From the NCBI RefSeq assembly GCF_029227915.1, contig NC_079879.1:4960001-5024000 (forward strand): DNA of 64,000 nt, written 5' to 3'. This stretch comes from Hydractinia symbiolongicarpus (Eukaryota > Cnidaria > Hydrozoa > Anthoathecata > Hydractiniidae). The translations under genes were made by a program, and so were the position numbers. Below the pieces are notes generated by a model, which saw only the letters and a program-made list of their open reading frames with translations, was not told the DNA's origin and searched no databases. Positions 23,001 through 35,161 of the stretch are shown here, one piece after another; positions within the stretch are counted from its first letter, which is position 1, and each line of letters starts with the position of its first letter.

Positions 23001-26000
23001 CAGCAACAGAGAAAATACATCAACACGATCCCTGTTATAATGATCCAGCAAGAGTACAACAAAGCCCTGAGGATCTATCACGTGGTGGAAACCGATCTTC
23101 ATCACCGATTAAATCTAAACAGGATCCAACATCACGTCAACAACATAGTTCCGCACCAGAGAAAATACATCAACACGATCCCTATTATAATGATCCAGCA
23201 AGAGTACGACAAAGACCTAAGGATACACCACGTGGTGTCAACCGACCTTTATCCCCGACTAAATCTAAACAGGATCCAACATCAAATCAACAACATGGTT
23301 CTGCACCAGAGAAAGTACATCAATATGGTCCCTATTATAATGATCCAGCAAGAGTACAACAAACACCTGAGGATATATCACGTGGTGGCAACCGATCTTC
23401 ATCACCCACAAAATCCAAACAATATTCAACATCACGTCAACAACATAGTTCCGCACCAAAGGAAATACATCAACATGATCCCTATTATAATGATCGAGCA
23501 AGAGTACAACAAACACCTGAGGATATACAAAAAGATGGCAAGCGATTTTCATCACCGAATAAATCTAAACAGGATCCAACATCACGTCAACAACATAGTT
23601 CCGCACCAGAGAAAATACATCAACATGATCTCTATTATATTGATCCAGCAAGAGTACAACAAACACCTGAGGATATATTACGTGGTGGCAACCGATCTTC
23701 ATCACCGACTAAATCCAAACAAGATCCAACATCACGTCAACAACATAGTTCCGCACCAGAGAAAATACATCAACATGATCCCTATTATAATGATCCAGCA
23801 AGAGTACAACAAACACCTGAGGATATATCACGTGGTGGCAACCGATCTTCATCACCGACTAAATCCAAACAAGGTCCCACATCACGTCAACAACATAGTT
23901 CCGCACCAGAGAAAATACATCAACATGATTCCTATTATAATGATCCAGCAAGAGTACAACAAACACCTGAGGATATATCACGTGGTGGCAACCGATCTTC
24001 ATCACCGACTAAATCCAAACAAGATCCAACATCACGTCAACAACATAGTTCCCCACCAGAGAAAATACATCAACATGATCCCTATTATAATGATCCAGCA
24101 AGAGTACAACAAACACCTGAGGATATATCACGTGGTGGCAACCGATCTTCATCACCGGCTAAATCCAAACAAGATCCAACATCACGTCAACAACATAGTT
24201 CCGCACCAGAGAAAATACATCAACATGATCCCTATTATAATGATCCAGCAAGAGTACAACAAACACCTGAGGATATATCACGTGGTGGCAACCGATCTTC
24301 ATCACCGACTAAATCCAAACAAGATCCAACATCACGTCAACAACATAGTTCCGCACCAGAGAAAATACATCAAGATGATCCCTATTATAATGATCCAGCA
24401 AGAGTACAACAAACACCTGAGGATATATCACGTGGTGGCAACCGATCTTCATCACCGACTAAATCCAAACAAGATCCAACATCACGTCAACAACATAGTT
24501 CCGCACCAGCGAAAATACATCAACATGATCCCTATTATAATGATCCAGCAAGAGTACAACAAACACCTGAGGATATATCACGTGGTGGCAACCGATCTTC
24601 ATCACCGACTAAATCCAAACAAGATCCAACATCACGTCAACAACATAGTTCCGTACCAGAGAAAATACATCAACATGATCTCTATTATAATGATCCAGCA
24701 AGAGTACAACAAACACCTGAGGATATATCACTTGTTGGCAAGCGATCTTCATCACCCACTAAATCCAAACAAGATCCCACATCACGTCAACAACATAGTT
24801 CCGCACCAGAGAAAATACATCAATATGATCCCTATTATAATGATCCAGCAAAAGCAAAACAAAGCCCTGAGGATCTATCACGTGGTGGAAACCGATCTTT
24901 ATCACCGAATAAATGCAACCAGGATCAAACATCACGTCAACAACATAGTTCCGCACCAGTGAAAATACATCAACATGATCCCTATTATAATGATCCAGCA
25001 AGAGTACAACAAACACCTGAGGATATATCACGTGGTGGCAACCGATCTTCATCACCGGCTAAATCCAAACAAGATCCAACATCACGTCAACAACATAGTT
25101 CCGCACCAGAGAAAATACATCAACATGATCCCTATTATAATGATCCAGCAAGAGTACAACAAACACCTGAGGATATATCACGTGGTGGCAACCGATCTTC
25201 ATCACCGACTAAATCCAAACAAGATCCAACATCACGTCAACAACATAGTTCCGCACCAGAGAAAATACATCAACATGATCCCTATTATAATGATCCAGCA
25301 AGAGTACAACAAACACCTGAGGATATATCACGTGGTGGCAACCGATCTTCATCACCGAATAAATCCAACCAGGATCCAACATCATGTCGACAACATAGTT
25401 CCGCACCAGAGAAAATACATCAACATGATCCCTATTATAATGATCCAGCAAGAGTACAACAAAGACCTAAGGATATATCAAAAGATGGCAACCGATATTC
25501 ATCACCCACTAAATCCAAACAATATTCAACGTCACGTCAACAACATGGCCCTGCACCAAAGAAAATACATCAACATGATCCCTATTATAATGATCCAGCA
25601 AGAGTACAACAAACACCTGAGGATATATCACGTGGTGGCAAACGATCTTCATCACCCACTAAATCCAAACAATATTCAACAACACGTCAACAACATGGCC
25701 CTGCACCAGAGAAAATACATCAACACGATCCCTATAATATTGATCGTAGAAGAACGCAGCAAAGACCCGAGGATTTATCACAAGATGGCAAGCGCCCTTC
25801 ATCATCAACTAATTCGAAACAGGACCCATATTTGCGACAATCTCATGACGAAAAACCAGCAAATGGAAAACACGTACATCAATCTCCAAATCGACAGAAG
25901 AAAGATCAGATTTGGTCAGCAAAAATCGATGACGGCTTTTATGACCCTTATTTAAAGGTGCATGAAAGCATGCCAAAAGACGCAAGTTTCATACCATCAC

Positions 26001-29000
26001 AAGTTCCGGACATAATTGCCAATGTAAAATATAAGTCTCCAAAGACAATGGTCAAAACTAAGAAAACACCCCAGGATGCTAGCAGAACTCCTGAGAAAAT
26101 GGATAAAAAGGGCAAACAAAAGAAACAAACTTTAGCGTTTGGAAAAGACAACGGCAGTAAAGAAGAAACTAAATCAAACAATCGAAAAACAAAAGTTAAA
26201 GAAGAGAAGATTCATAACAAAAAGCTATTAAGTTCTACAGCAAAACCCATAAAAGAAAAAGTGACATACAGTGACGACGAAAAGGTTCCTTTAAATGACA
26301 GATATATACCCATTATTCAACATGACAAGATACATTCAGGAGGAACTGGCGACACCTTACTTCAAACTAATAAAAATTACCCAAAAATCCAAGGTCATGT
26401 AAACTTAGCTGAAACTAGTCCGACAAAGAAAGCAGTAAACAAATATGGACATAATGACAAAACGAAGAACACACAAAGTAAAAATCAAAGTCAGAACGTT
26501 ACAAAGAAACCTTATGTATCACCCTATCGTCAGATACCTAAAAGTAAAAAGAGAGTCACTCCGCCCGAACATGCAAAACAACTTAGGGAAGCCCAGAATG
26601 ATCTTCACCCAAGACCAGATGAATTAGTCGGGTTAGAAGCTATGCTGGAAAAAGGAGTAAAAATAGGTCCTGAACTAAGTATGGACAAAAATAATGAAGA
26701 ATCTATGAGGAAAGGAAAAAATGTGTCCTCCTCTAGGTACGGATCTGGAATACAACGATCTCCTTCGGCACCTAATGCTCCAGAAGATCTTTCTAGTAAC
26801 GTTGATATGTCTGAATCTAAAGATAGGTATGTCAGAATGAAATCAGAAGACGCTGAGGTTTTAAGATCACAATGTAAGCCTAAAAATGATGCCAAAGGAT
26901 TTAGCAGCAGTTGGAATGGACCTCGTGATTACGGTTACATGGAATCACGAGGACGTGTTTTGCCATACGTCGGACACATTGAACGAATCGATCATGATAA
27001 AAGTGTTTCATTGGAAGATATAGATAGGATTCAGAATAAGTACTCAAGTAGTTTCGAGAAAAAACCAGCAGGTATTTCACCAGTTCATTCAAACAGTTTT
27101 GACTTCGTTTTGGTCCCACCATACGCGACAGAAACAGTCACACTTCATGGAGGAAACGAAGATGTAACACTGGAAGTAGTGCTGGATGAAATAAAGACAA
27201 AGCAACCAACGCAGGATAAGAAAGAAAATCAGCACATCGTAATAAAAGACGAAACTAATTCTGAAACTGGGATACATACTGCTGACGCAATAACTGAAGC
27301 TACGAAGTCTGGAAATGAAAATAAAACACAGAAAAAACAAACAGATCTCCCGCTAAAAAAAACTGAACGTGATATATATGAAAATCAAACAGGTAGTGAT
27401 AAAAATGAAGACGAAGGAGGCAATAAAAATTGCAGAGTTATAACAGAATCGCTGACTCTCCCCCCTGTACCTACTGAAAGCACGAAGGTGCCTGAAGGAA
27501 CGTTAAAGCTGCCATTACCACCAGCTAAAACAGAAAGCAAAAAGGACGACACAAAAACCGATAGAAATTTAAACATCAACAAACCGAGTTTAGGTGGTTT
27601 CGTAAATGGAGGATTCTCAGTAGAGACAACAATACCAAGCAGGGAGAAAATCATCGTGCCGGTCAATTACTTTCCTTTGACACGATCACCACCAACGACT
27701 AAAAAACAGAACCAAACACGGCAAACAAGCGATGACGTCACATCTAGGGCAAGAAGTGCCTCACCACAGAAACGCTCTTACAAAACAGAAAAAGAAAAAC
27801 GGAGTCGCAGTTTATCTCCTATTCAATTTAAAACGCCAGATGAAACAAGCCAGAAAACAGATTCGTCTAAACAAAAACCTCCCAAGATTTCTAACAATAA
27901 CACTCAAAAATCTAAAATTCCCTTACGAAGTCCTCGCGATGCAACCCAAAAAGCAAATAAAATCGCACAAACAACAACGACCTCATCAACTACCAAGATA
28001 AAGAGTCCACGTTCAACGCAGGGTGAAGTAAAAACACAAATTGATACTGGCGGCGATCACAATTTATCTACATCGTTAGATCATTCAACGTACGACGAAA
28101 GAGTCGTGATTGGCGGTGGGCTTATATTTAATTCTCCAAAAAAATCCCTGAAACGAACGATAGTAGCAAGAGAAAGGAAGTCCAAAGTTCGTGCTACTTC
28201 CTCTTCCAAAATAAGAGAAAAAGAGAAACCACCTCGATCAAGATCAAAAATTATAGATCCAACCTATACCTTAAAATCAAGTTACAAACAGCCAAATAAT
28301 AAGAAACAAAAAGATGAAGTTGACGAATTAATTGAATTAGCATTGAAAGAGGAAATAAAACGAAGCAAAATGGATGGAACAGAACCTTACAAGGAACCAA
28401 CAACTTCGTGTGGATTCGCTGGATCCATTCCACGTATTGTTGCATATGATGTTCCGTGTAGCCCTATCAAAGAAAGGAGAACTGATGAAAAAAAGAGCAG
28501 CACCATACCTTACCAAACAGAGAGAAATACACAACAAACACAAAGTATAACTTCATCGAAACAAACGTTCGATTTTGTTGGTGTTACACCTTCGTATGAA
28601 AATAAAGTCAATCTAACAAGGTTTGAAAAGAAACAGAAAGAAGAATTAATGTCAGGTAGACAAGAAGGAAAACCAATGTTCGAAGAGAATTATATTCATC
28701 AAGCACAAGAAAAACAAAATAGACAACAAGGTGTCGTTATTATGAGGAAACCGCCTAAGTCAGATGTTCGTCCTCTCCGTTCCAAATTTAAAAACAACAG
28801 TCAGTTAGATACAAACAACAAAACTGAGATTCTAGCTACAAAGATTCCACAATGGTACAAACAAACAACACCTGCGGGTGAGGGTGTAAACCACTTAAAA
28901 GTTCGGTCACGTGACGACAGTTTTGATAGTTTTGAGCATCATGAGAAGTTACTGGGAATTGTGGACGAGCATGGGAAATTAAAACGTAAACGAGGCTTGC

Positions 29001-29697
29001 TAGAAAGTATACTTGGTGAAGATGAATACGAAGAACTACAAATAAGAAAATCTAGAGTACAAAGAAGAAGATATAAAAGGTTTTTAGAGGATTTAGAAAC
29101 AGTCAAACATGGACGACCTGCAAGTTGTCCCGGTGCTATTGGACCAAGAGAAGGCTGGTTTGAAATTTCTGACCAGATGTACGGAGACATCAACAGTAGT
29201 GAGACAGGGACAGAATACACAAGTGATGACGAACACTACGCACGGTAAGAGTAAGTAACCACACTACACACCAATCATATTTCACATTAACTTGTTTCCA
29301 GACCTTTGTAAAGAAGCCAAGTGTGGCTCCGTTTTTTTTGTGAACAGCCTTGAAAAATATTCTTAAAGAGGGTCGAGCTCAAATCACCAAGTTTTTTCAA
29401 GACGTCAATAAAAACTAAGCAGGCGAAGGTCGCCGTGTTAGTCAAGTAAACATGAAACACAACAATACAATTTTTAACTTTTTATACTTTGTAACAAAAT
29501 GTGTCACTCTCTTTAGAATACAACTGACTGAGCCACAACAAAAAAATACTGATGACACAAAGTTACACAGAACAACTCCTTATCATTCTATCCCGCCCAA
29601 AGGAACACATGTCGATTTCCCGCTAGGAGGGTTTGGTTACGAAGAAGAAATATTGGAAACGTATCAATTTATAGAAGAAAGAGAGCGAAAAAGATAG
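17018..29697 (+). CDS. Alpha-arrestin fused to a giant disordered repeat tail
   Basis: Four exons, 17018-17790, 19016-19188, 19323-29244 and 29517-29697, join in frame (phases 2, 1, 2) with GT-AG sites to give about 3,682 residues. Residues 1 to about 155 form an arrestin N lobe (LPGDVIHGELYV, YAFEFNVPKNLPCTF) and about 175-315 an arrestin C lobe ending in DLPVIIGTI, as in ARRDC proteins, which act as adaptors for membrane-protein ubiquitination and trafficking. The next roughly 3,300 residues are hydrophilic, rich in Lys, Ser, Glu and Pro, with no recognised fold. They include a two-copy acidic repeat (PITEDVQAFAEEGDLHAG) and 19 copies of a 50-residue unit. I saw no PPxY motif, which most ARRDC tails carry. 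The fusion rests on exact phase agreement across the 134-base intron 19189-19322. An alternative is two adjacent genes, but the giant exon has no good start of its own before its acceptor. Confidence 0.8.
20302..20656 (+). repeat. Two-copy acidic repeat in the arrestin tail
   Basis: Two copies of about 165 bp each encode PITEDVQAFAEEGDLHAG followed by an EAYLNKLD segment and a DYPIQNQS segment. A third PITEDV start follows at about 20634. The copies differ at several codons, so the duplication is older than the central 150-bp array. Confidence 0.8.
22940..25830 (+). repeat. 19 x 150-bp in-frame coding repeat plus partial 20th
   Basis: Units start every 150 bp from 22940 to 25640, with a degenerate partial unit from 25790. 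No insertion or deletion interrupts the register. Each unit encodes 50 residues of the form NRSSSPTKSKQDPTSRQQHS, then SAPEKIHQHDPYYNDPARVQ and QTPEDISRGG. Central units (about 23690-24690) are nearly identical in DNA while the edges are diverged, as expected for recent unequal exchange in the middle of an array. Most units carry an SPxK motif, a proline-directed kinase consensus, and a DPYYND segment. Confidence 0.95.
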
Positions 29698-29868
29698 TTT
29701 AATATTTTTTATACATAAACCAACAAGTGTTTCTCTCTCAAAATTACTCAGACACGACGCATTATACAGAAAGCTGTTCATTCGCATGAAAAATCATTTT
29801 CAATAGACATTGTAGTATAAAAAACTGTACATAGTTAAAAAAATTTGTAAAAAGAATTTCTTTTTCCT

Positions 29869-29874
29869 AATAAA
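29869..29874 (+). terminator. Poly(A) signal AATAAA of the arrestin gene
   Basis: A canonical AATAAA lies 172 bases beyond the stop codon of the giant arrestin gene, in the short gap before the converging ZCCHC4 gene. Confidence 0.6.
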
Positions 29875-29955
29875 ATTACATTAGTTAATTAGAAATCTGT
29901 CATGTCTTAAATTTCTTGCTTACGCAACACTAGCCTGTCTTACGTAAAACTAGCT

Positions 29956-32900
29956 TCAAACAAGTGTTTTTCGTTTTTTCTTCTTTTTAACAGGTTCGTT
30001 GCGTGTTGTGTCTTCCGTTATCGAGCGCTTACCGTGGCTGGACAGCCTAAAAAAATATTTGAAATCATTTCTAAAAAAACTTATAAAAACAGGCCGTTTC
30101 TAAAATTTCACTTTCAGCATGAGGGTCAATTTGAAAGGGAAGAAATCTTTATATTAAAGAACTAATTCCTGTTTAAAGCACATAGAGGTACACTGAATTT
30201 ATGCGTTAATTCCAGGATGCTTATTTGAAAGGGGGCGTGTATGGAATTGTAGGTAACTTTACTATACTATTTTTTAGAGAGGCGTTGCTTTTTGATTGAG
30301 GGTAGTTGGATCGGCTACTTGCCGTGGACTCATAACAGCAGCCAAAAGAAGTCAATATGCAATCTCCTTCCTAAAAATGTCACGTGTTTCCAACGCTAGT
30401 TTGTGAGGCCAAGGACTCACTAAGCATAGGAAACGAATTAACTGATATAATTAAATGTTAGGTAGTATATTTACCTAGATTCCATTTTTTTTTGTGGGCA
30501 GTCTCTTCTTTTGTGGTTAAGATCGCCACATATATGACAACCAATCTTTTCTCTATATAACAATGAATTAGATTTGAAGCGTATACGCATGTGACAGGGA
30601 ACGGTTACAAAACAAGAAAACAATAAGATCACCCTTCTTTTCACGTAAAAAATGATTGAAAGTACCTTCCACATTCATGGTTTGCAGGTTCACAGCTTCC
30701 GCAAGTATCACAGTGAACTCGACCTATAAAACAACAAGATATTTCAGTTACTCGTATAACTTTCTGATCAGAAGATTTCACCTACATTCTTCTTACCGAA
30801 ACAAAAAAACAAACTACTTCTGCATTTCTTATTTTACCTTGATTTTTATGAGAACAGTGAATTTTGTATCAATACATTTCATTCTACAACAACAAAAATC
30901 CATGTCACAAGAGAAGCATATCGCCATTGACAAACTTAGAAGGAAAAGAAGCCAGTTTTTTTAGCCAAATTTTGAGCAAAACAACATGTCTGTCATTAAC
31001 ATGCTTCTTTGTTTATTTCGTTGACTGCGCCAATTTTTTCGCCAATAGGCGCCCTAATATATAGCAAGGCAACAACGAAATCTGGTACATTCGCTTCTTA
31101 AATTGGAGGTATACATTACATCTTTTCGGTATTACACGAGTTCTTAAATTATACAAGTCGAAGACTATGATTAATCTCGAAACATTTCTTTTTACCACTC
31201 ACCAGGTTTCACGCATTTCTTGCAAGTTTTACAATGTACATATGTACGCCCGTCCTATAAAAGGATAAAATAGACGTATAAGAGGATACTATGAACAGAG
31301 TTTATTGGAAGAAAGAAAGATGCGGAAGACATTTACCTTGGACGTGCACAGTTTGCAAATTTTACAATGTCTATTTCCTTTATAAACATATCGTTGACAT
31401 AATTTGCAAAACCTAGATTGAAAAAGAAAAAGAAATAAAAGTTTTTTAAAAGAACAAACGTTATAGGAATAGATATTGAAGCGCGATGAAAACCAAACAA
31501 TCTATGCAACAAAACAACGCACCGGTATCCTTCTTGTGGGAGCGCAACGCGATCTGCAGGGATGTTGGTGAATACTCGTACTGGCGATCCACGAGGGTTT
31601 TTTGAGTTGTTAGTGTAATGTGGATGGTTAGAGTAGGATACCTATACAAAAGAAAGAACAAAATTTGTTATATATTTTTTAAAAGTTTTGTTCTGCTCAC
31701 CAAATACAATCTAAGTGAGATACAGCGGCTTGCCAAACAAAGCATCAAGATTAAAAAAAATTGAATAAACACGAGACGAACTTATTATCTTACCTTATAG
31801 TCGAGCATGGTGAAGTCTCCTATATTCTTGTTTACATGCGATTCAAGAAAGTAGGGAAAGACTAGAATAGTTGGTAACACTTCTTCACTCCCTGCTTTTA
31901 AATAAGATACAAAACACTCAAATAGTTAGACTGTACTCGAAGTTAGTCAAAAGCAAACGAAGTAGAAAATCACAGACACAAAAGGTTACACAAGCACTTA
32001 AAGTCATTTTCGTATAATAATCATAAAAAGTAAGTACGTTATATTACGCGACAATCTTGCAATAAAGTCAGGTGTTTTCTATTAGGACCAAAAAGCGAGA
32101 ACACGAGCAAATTCATTAAGGTAAATTCTTCATGCAAATAATTGTTCAAGAATTTATTAGATTAATTTCAGGATATATTTCAATTCAACATGAATCATCA
32201 GCTAAAATAAATTAAAAACAGATTAAAACCTATCCGAAAGGTTGTCTCAGGTGGTATACTATATTGTTTGTCCAAGTTGCGAAGCTTGCTATGTAGGCCA
32301 GACTGACCGACAGATCACCCGACCCAAAAACACTCGAATCCGACAAAAACCGATGGTGCCCCTTTTTATGGAATGTGATATTAAACTAAAAATGGAACAC
32401 GTGTCTATTATCAGTACAGCAAGAACAATAACACAATTATTAATTATGGAAGTCCTAGCGATCAAGCCAATAAAACCTGAACTGAATACCAAAGATGAAT
32501 ACAGTAGGCGCATAGTGACCATTAAATTATAAATGCGCTTTAACAAAATTTCAATTTTATCCGTAGAAAACTTATTGTAGTAGACTTTAATACAAAGATT
32601 TGATGTGGACACTGTATCTCTTTTTATTTCATTTTAGCTGATGATGGTTCACGTTAAAATGAAATATTTTTAAACGATTATTTGTATGAACAAATTCTTT
32701 TTTCTTATATACCTTCTGTCTTTTGTTGTGTTTATTTAGAAATAAGAAAAGTAATTTGACATATTAAAATGACCTTTAAAATATTTGCAGTTAATCATTC
32801 TGCTTACCCATTTTCCACAATGATTTTAAAGTCTTTGCCAGAATATTTACAAGGCCACCAAACGGAGGGTCAACAATGATCAATGTTTCTATCGGACTTT

Positions 32901-34416
32901 TCTGCGACAAAAACCCTTTACACTTTTCCACACCATTCTTTTCAAAGAAGAAATTGTTGAACATGTTATACTGGAGAAAGGAATTGGATGAATAGAATTG
33001 ATGCTAAAACGAAAGAAAAATAACAAACAAAAACTATGGATTCATCGTTCACCTAAAATATTTAAAATACTAAAATAATGACCTACAGATTTTCTCCCAA
33101 ACAGCGCATGTATCACAACATTTTTCATACAAAGGATTATAAATAAAAGAACAAATGAGAAACACTTGCGATTTCTACGCAATTTATGCACTTAGAACCC
33201 AATTCCCCTGATTTTCTAGCCTTGTAAAAGTTTTTTCATTTAAAGTAATTGAACGCGAGGTGGAATTGAAAATTAAACTGAAAATTTTGTAACGGCATAC
33301 CAATCTTTTGTCGATATCCAATAAAAATACGGAGATGTCTGATTTCAGCCGAAGCACCTCAAATAGCCTAAACAAACAAAACAAGCATAATTTTTGTCAT
33401 AGGCAATAAAACAAAAATAAAAAACAAAAAGAATGAAAAAAAAAACCTACCTTGGAGTTCCAATACAAAGAATATTTTTATATCCCAAGCGAGAGATTGT
33501 TGTTGATAGGAACTTGATAGTTTCTTGATCAAAAAAATATTGCTAAAAACAACAAGATCTGATAGGTTTACTAAACAGGCTAAAATAAATATCATAATGA
33601 AAATAATAGAAAAATACGCTTACAGCATTGTATTTTTTGTTTTCTTTTGCTGTCAATAAATGACTTGGTGACTCAACATCAGATAAGCTTAAGATTTTCG
33701 TTTCATGTTCACGATGTTCGTCTTTGTTCTGTATTGTCACACTCGATTCACATTGGATGCACCATTCATCATTCTCTTTAATTACATCAGGGGATTTTCT
33801 CTTTTTTGACAAGATCTTCTTGACTTCCTGTGCAATGCGAAATCAAAATAATGCATTAGTCATAATAGAAAATATAAAAAAATTTAGCTTAAGGAACATT
33901 TTATTGCACTAAGTTTTCATTGTTATGTGTGTACTCATACAAAGAAACTTATGCTTACAGCTTTTATAAAAACAAAATTGCGAGAGAATTAATTGATGTT
34001 GTAAGAAAAAATTATACGAGATTTATTATAATTCCTTGCCCAGTTTAAAGAAAAAATGCCGAGTATGAAAATATGAAATATTAACCAAGTTTTGCTAAAA
34101 TGTGTTTTAGGTGGGAAAAACATTACCATAAAGGTAATCAAATATTGTCGAAAAATTAGGAAGTATTATTTTTAGGACAAATTTGGTCTAAAACGGTATT
34201 TAAGTGAAAAAAATGTTTTTATGTCAATGCCACTATGCCATGCAACAACAACCAAGCAAGAAAAACTTACCTTCTGTCTAAGTAACTTTCCCTTTGTTAG
34301 TTTTTCATCTGCCCATTGAAAAAAGTCACACTCCTTTCGATCTCTACAAGCTGAGCAAGCATAATACTTCCGAGAACCTTTTCCAACTGTAAAGCGTTCG
34401 AAAAGTAAAGTTGGTC
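29956..34416 (-). CDS. ZCCHC4: ZCCHC4, 28S rRNA m6A methyltransferase (5' end missing)
   Basis: In mammals ZCCHC4 methylates one adenosine of 28S rRNA in the nucleolus. Twelve exons join in frame: 34416-34271, 33827-33624, 33542-33451, 33367-33301, 33003-32808, 31891-31794, 31641-31523, 31412-31337, 31254-31203, 30723-30666, 30552-30475 and 30046-29956 (about 425 residues; human 513). In order they show a GRF zinc finger ([27 protein letters not shown]), a C2H2 finger, the methyltransferase fold with ILCIGTPR and FLLDID, the catalytic IIVDPPFGG, the VFPYF and VRVFTNIP segments, a run of Cys/His clusters, a CCHC knuckle ([14 protein letters not shown]) and a lysine-rich C-terminus (KKKKKRK). 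The first exon, which must end in phase 1 just before the GRF finger, was not found in the 700 bases upstream. A decayed transposase lies beyond that. Confidence 0.9.
32224..32532 (+). pseudogene. Remnant GIY-YIG endonuclease of a Penelope-like element
   Basis: A 96-codon frame at 32242-32532 reads [18 protein letters not shown] near its start and ends [14 protein letters not shown], typical of the GIY-YIG endonuclease at the C-terminus of Penelope-like retroelements. The middle is shortened and no reverse transcriptase is present. It lies on the opposite strand inside the ZCCHC4 intron 31892-32807. It is a dead fragment and not a working gene. Confidence 0.65.
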
Positions 34417-34499
34417 CTAGAGAGAAATCAAAAAGGTTAAAGAAAACCCAAGGTATAAAATGATGTTGAACTTATATTAGTTAAAAAGTTGGTTAATGA

Positions 34500-34890
34500 A
34501 TTATAATATCATATTTAAGAGATAGCAAATTTGGACATTTTATGTCATCAGTAATTTTAGACTTGTTAAGGGATGTGCATTTAATCAATGCATAGATATT
34601 ATAAAGGCGAATTGATTAACATAATTTTTTTTGCCAAAATAACACTTGTTTGCTCGTCTCAGGCCTCTTAATTCTTTGCTAAAAAACCCATAACTTAGGA
34701 TCTTCATGACAGTTTGCAATTAAATTTTGTGAGTAAACATATAGAGCCTACAAGGTTGTTCAAAAAATTTTATTGCAAACCAAGTCACAGATCCTGAATT
34801 ATTGGATCTTTGAAAAAATTTTAAGACGCCTGGGAAGAGCAAACAAGTGTCAATTTGGCAAAAAAATTATGTTAATCAATTCACTTTAAA
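34500..34890. mobile_element. Foldback repeat upstream of ZCCHC4
   Basis: The segments near 34612-34672 and 34822-34885 are imperfect inverted copies around TTGGCAAAAAAATTATGTTA and AGCAAACAAGTGTCA. The left part also matches, inverted, the sequence at about 13845-14060. The three occurrences suggest a mobile family with a head-to-head pair here. Confidence 0.6.
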
Positions 34891-35161
34891 AAAATATTAA
34901 CTTAAATTGACCTGAATTGTTTTTTCTGTACATTTCTATTTAACAGTTTTTTAACCTGCTAAAAAACACCTGCTTCATTTTTGTTTTCATTCTTTCCGTA
35001 TAAATGCTGCAAGTTACGCACTAATCAAAATGTTTTAAATTTAAACTACAACGAATTTGCTAATGGAATTATTATGGAACATTCTACAGTTTATTTTTAT
35101 TAAAAACACACAGTTTGAATTCCTGTGTTGAAAATATAGTCTACGTACTTTTTATGTAAAC

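Noticed and set aside
23265-25451. Minus-strand frames of 80-98 codons within the arrestin repeats
   Set aside because: They are antisense shadows of the 150-bp coding repeat.
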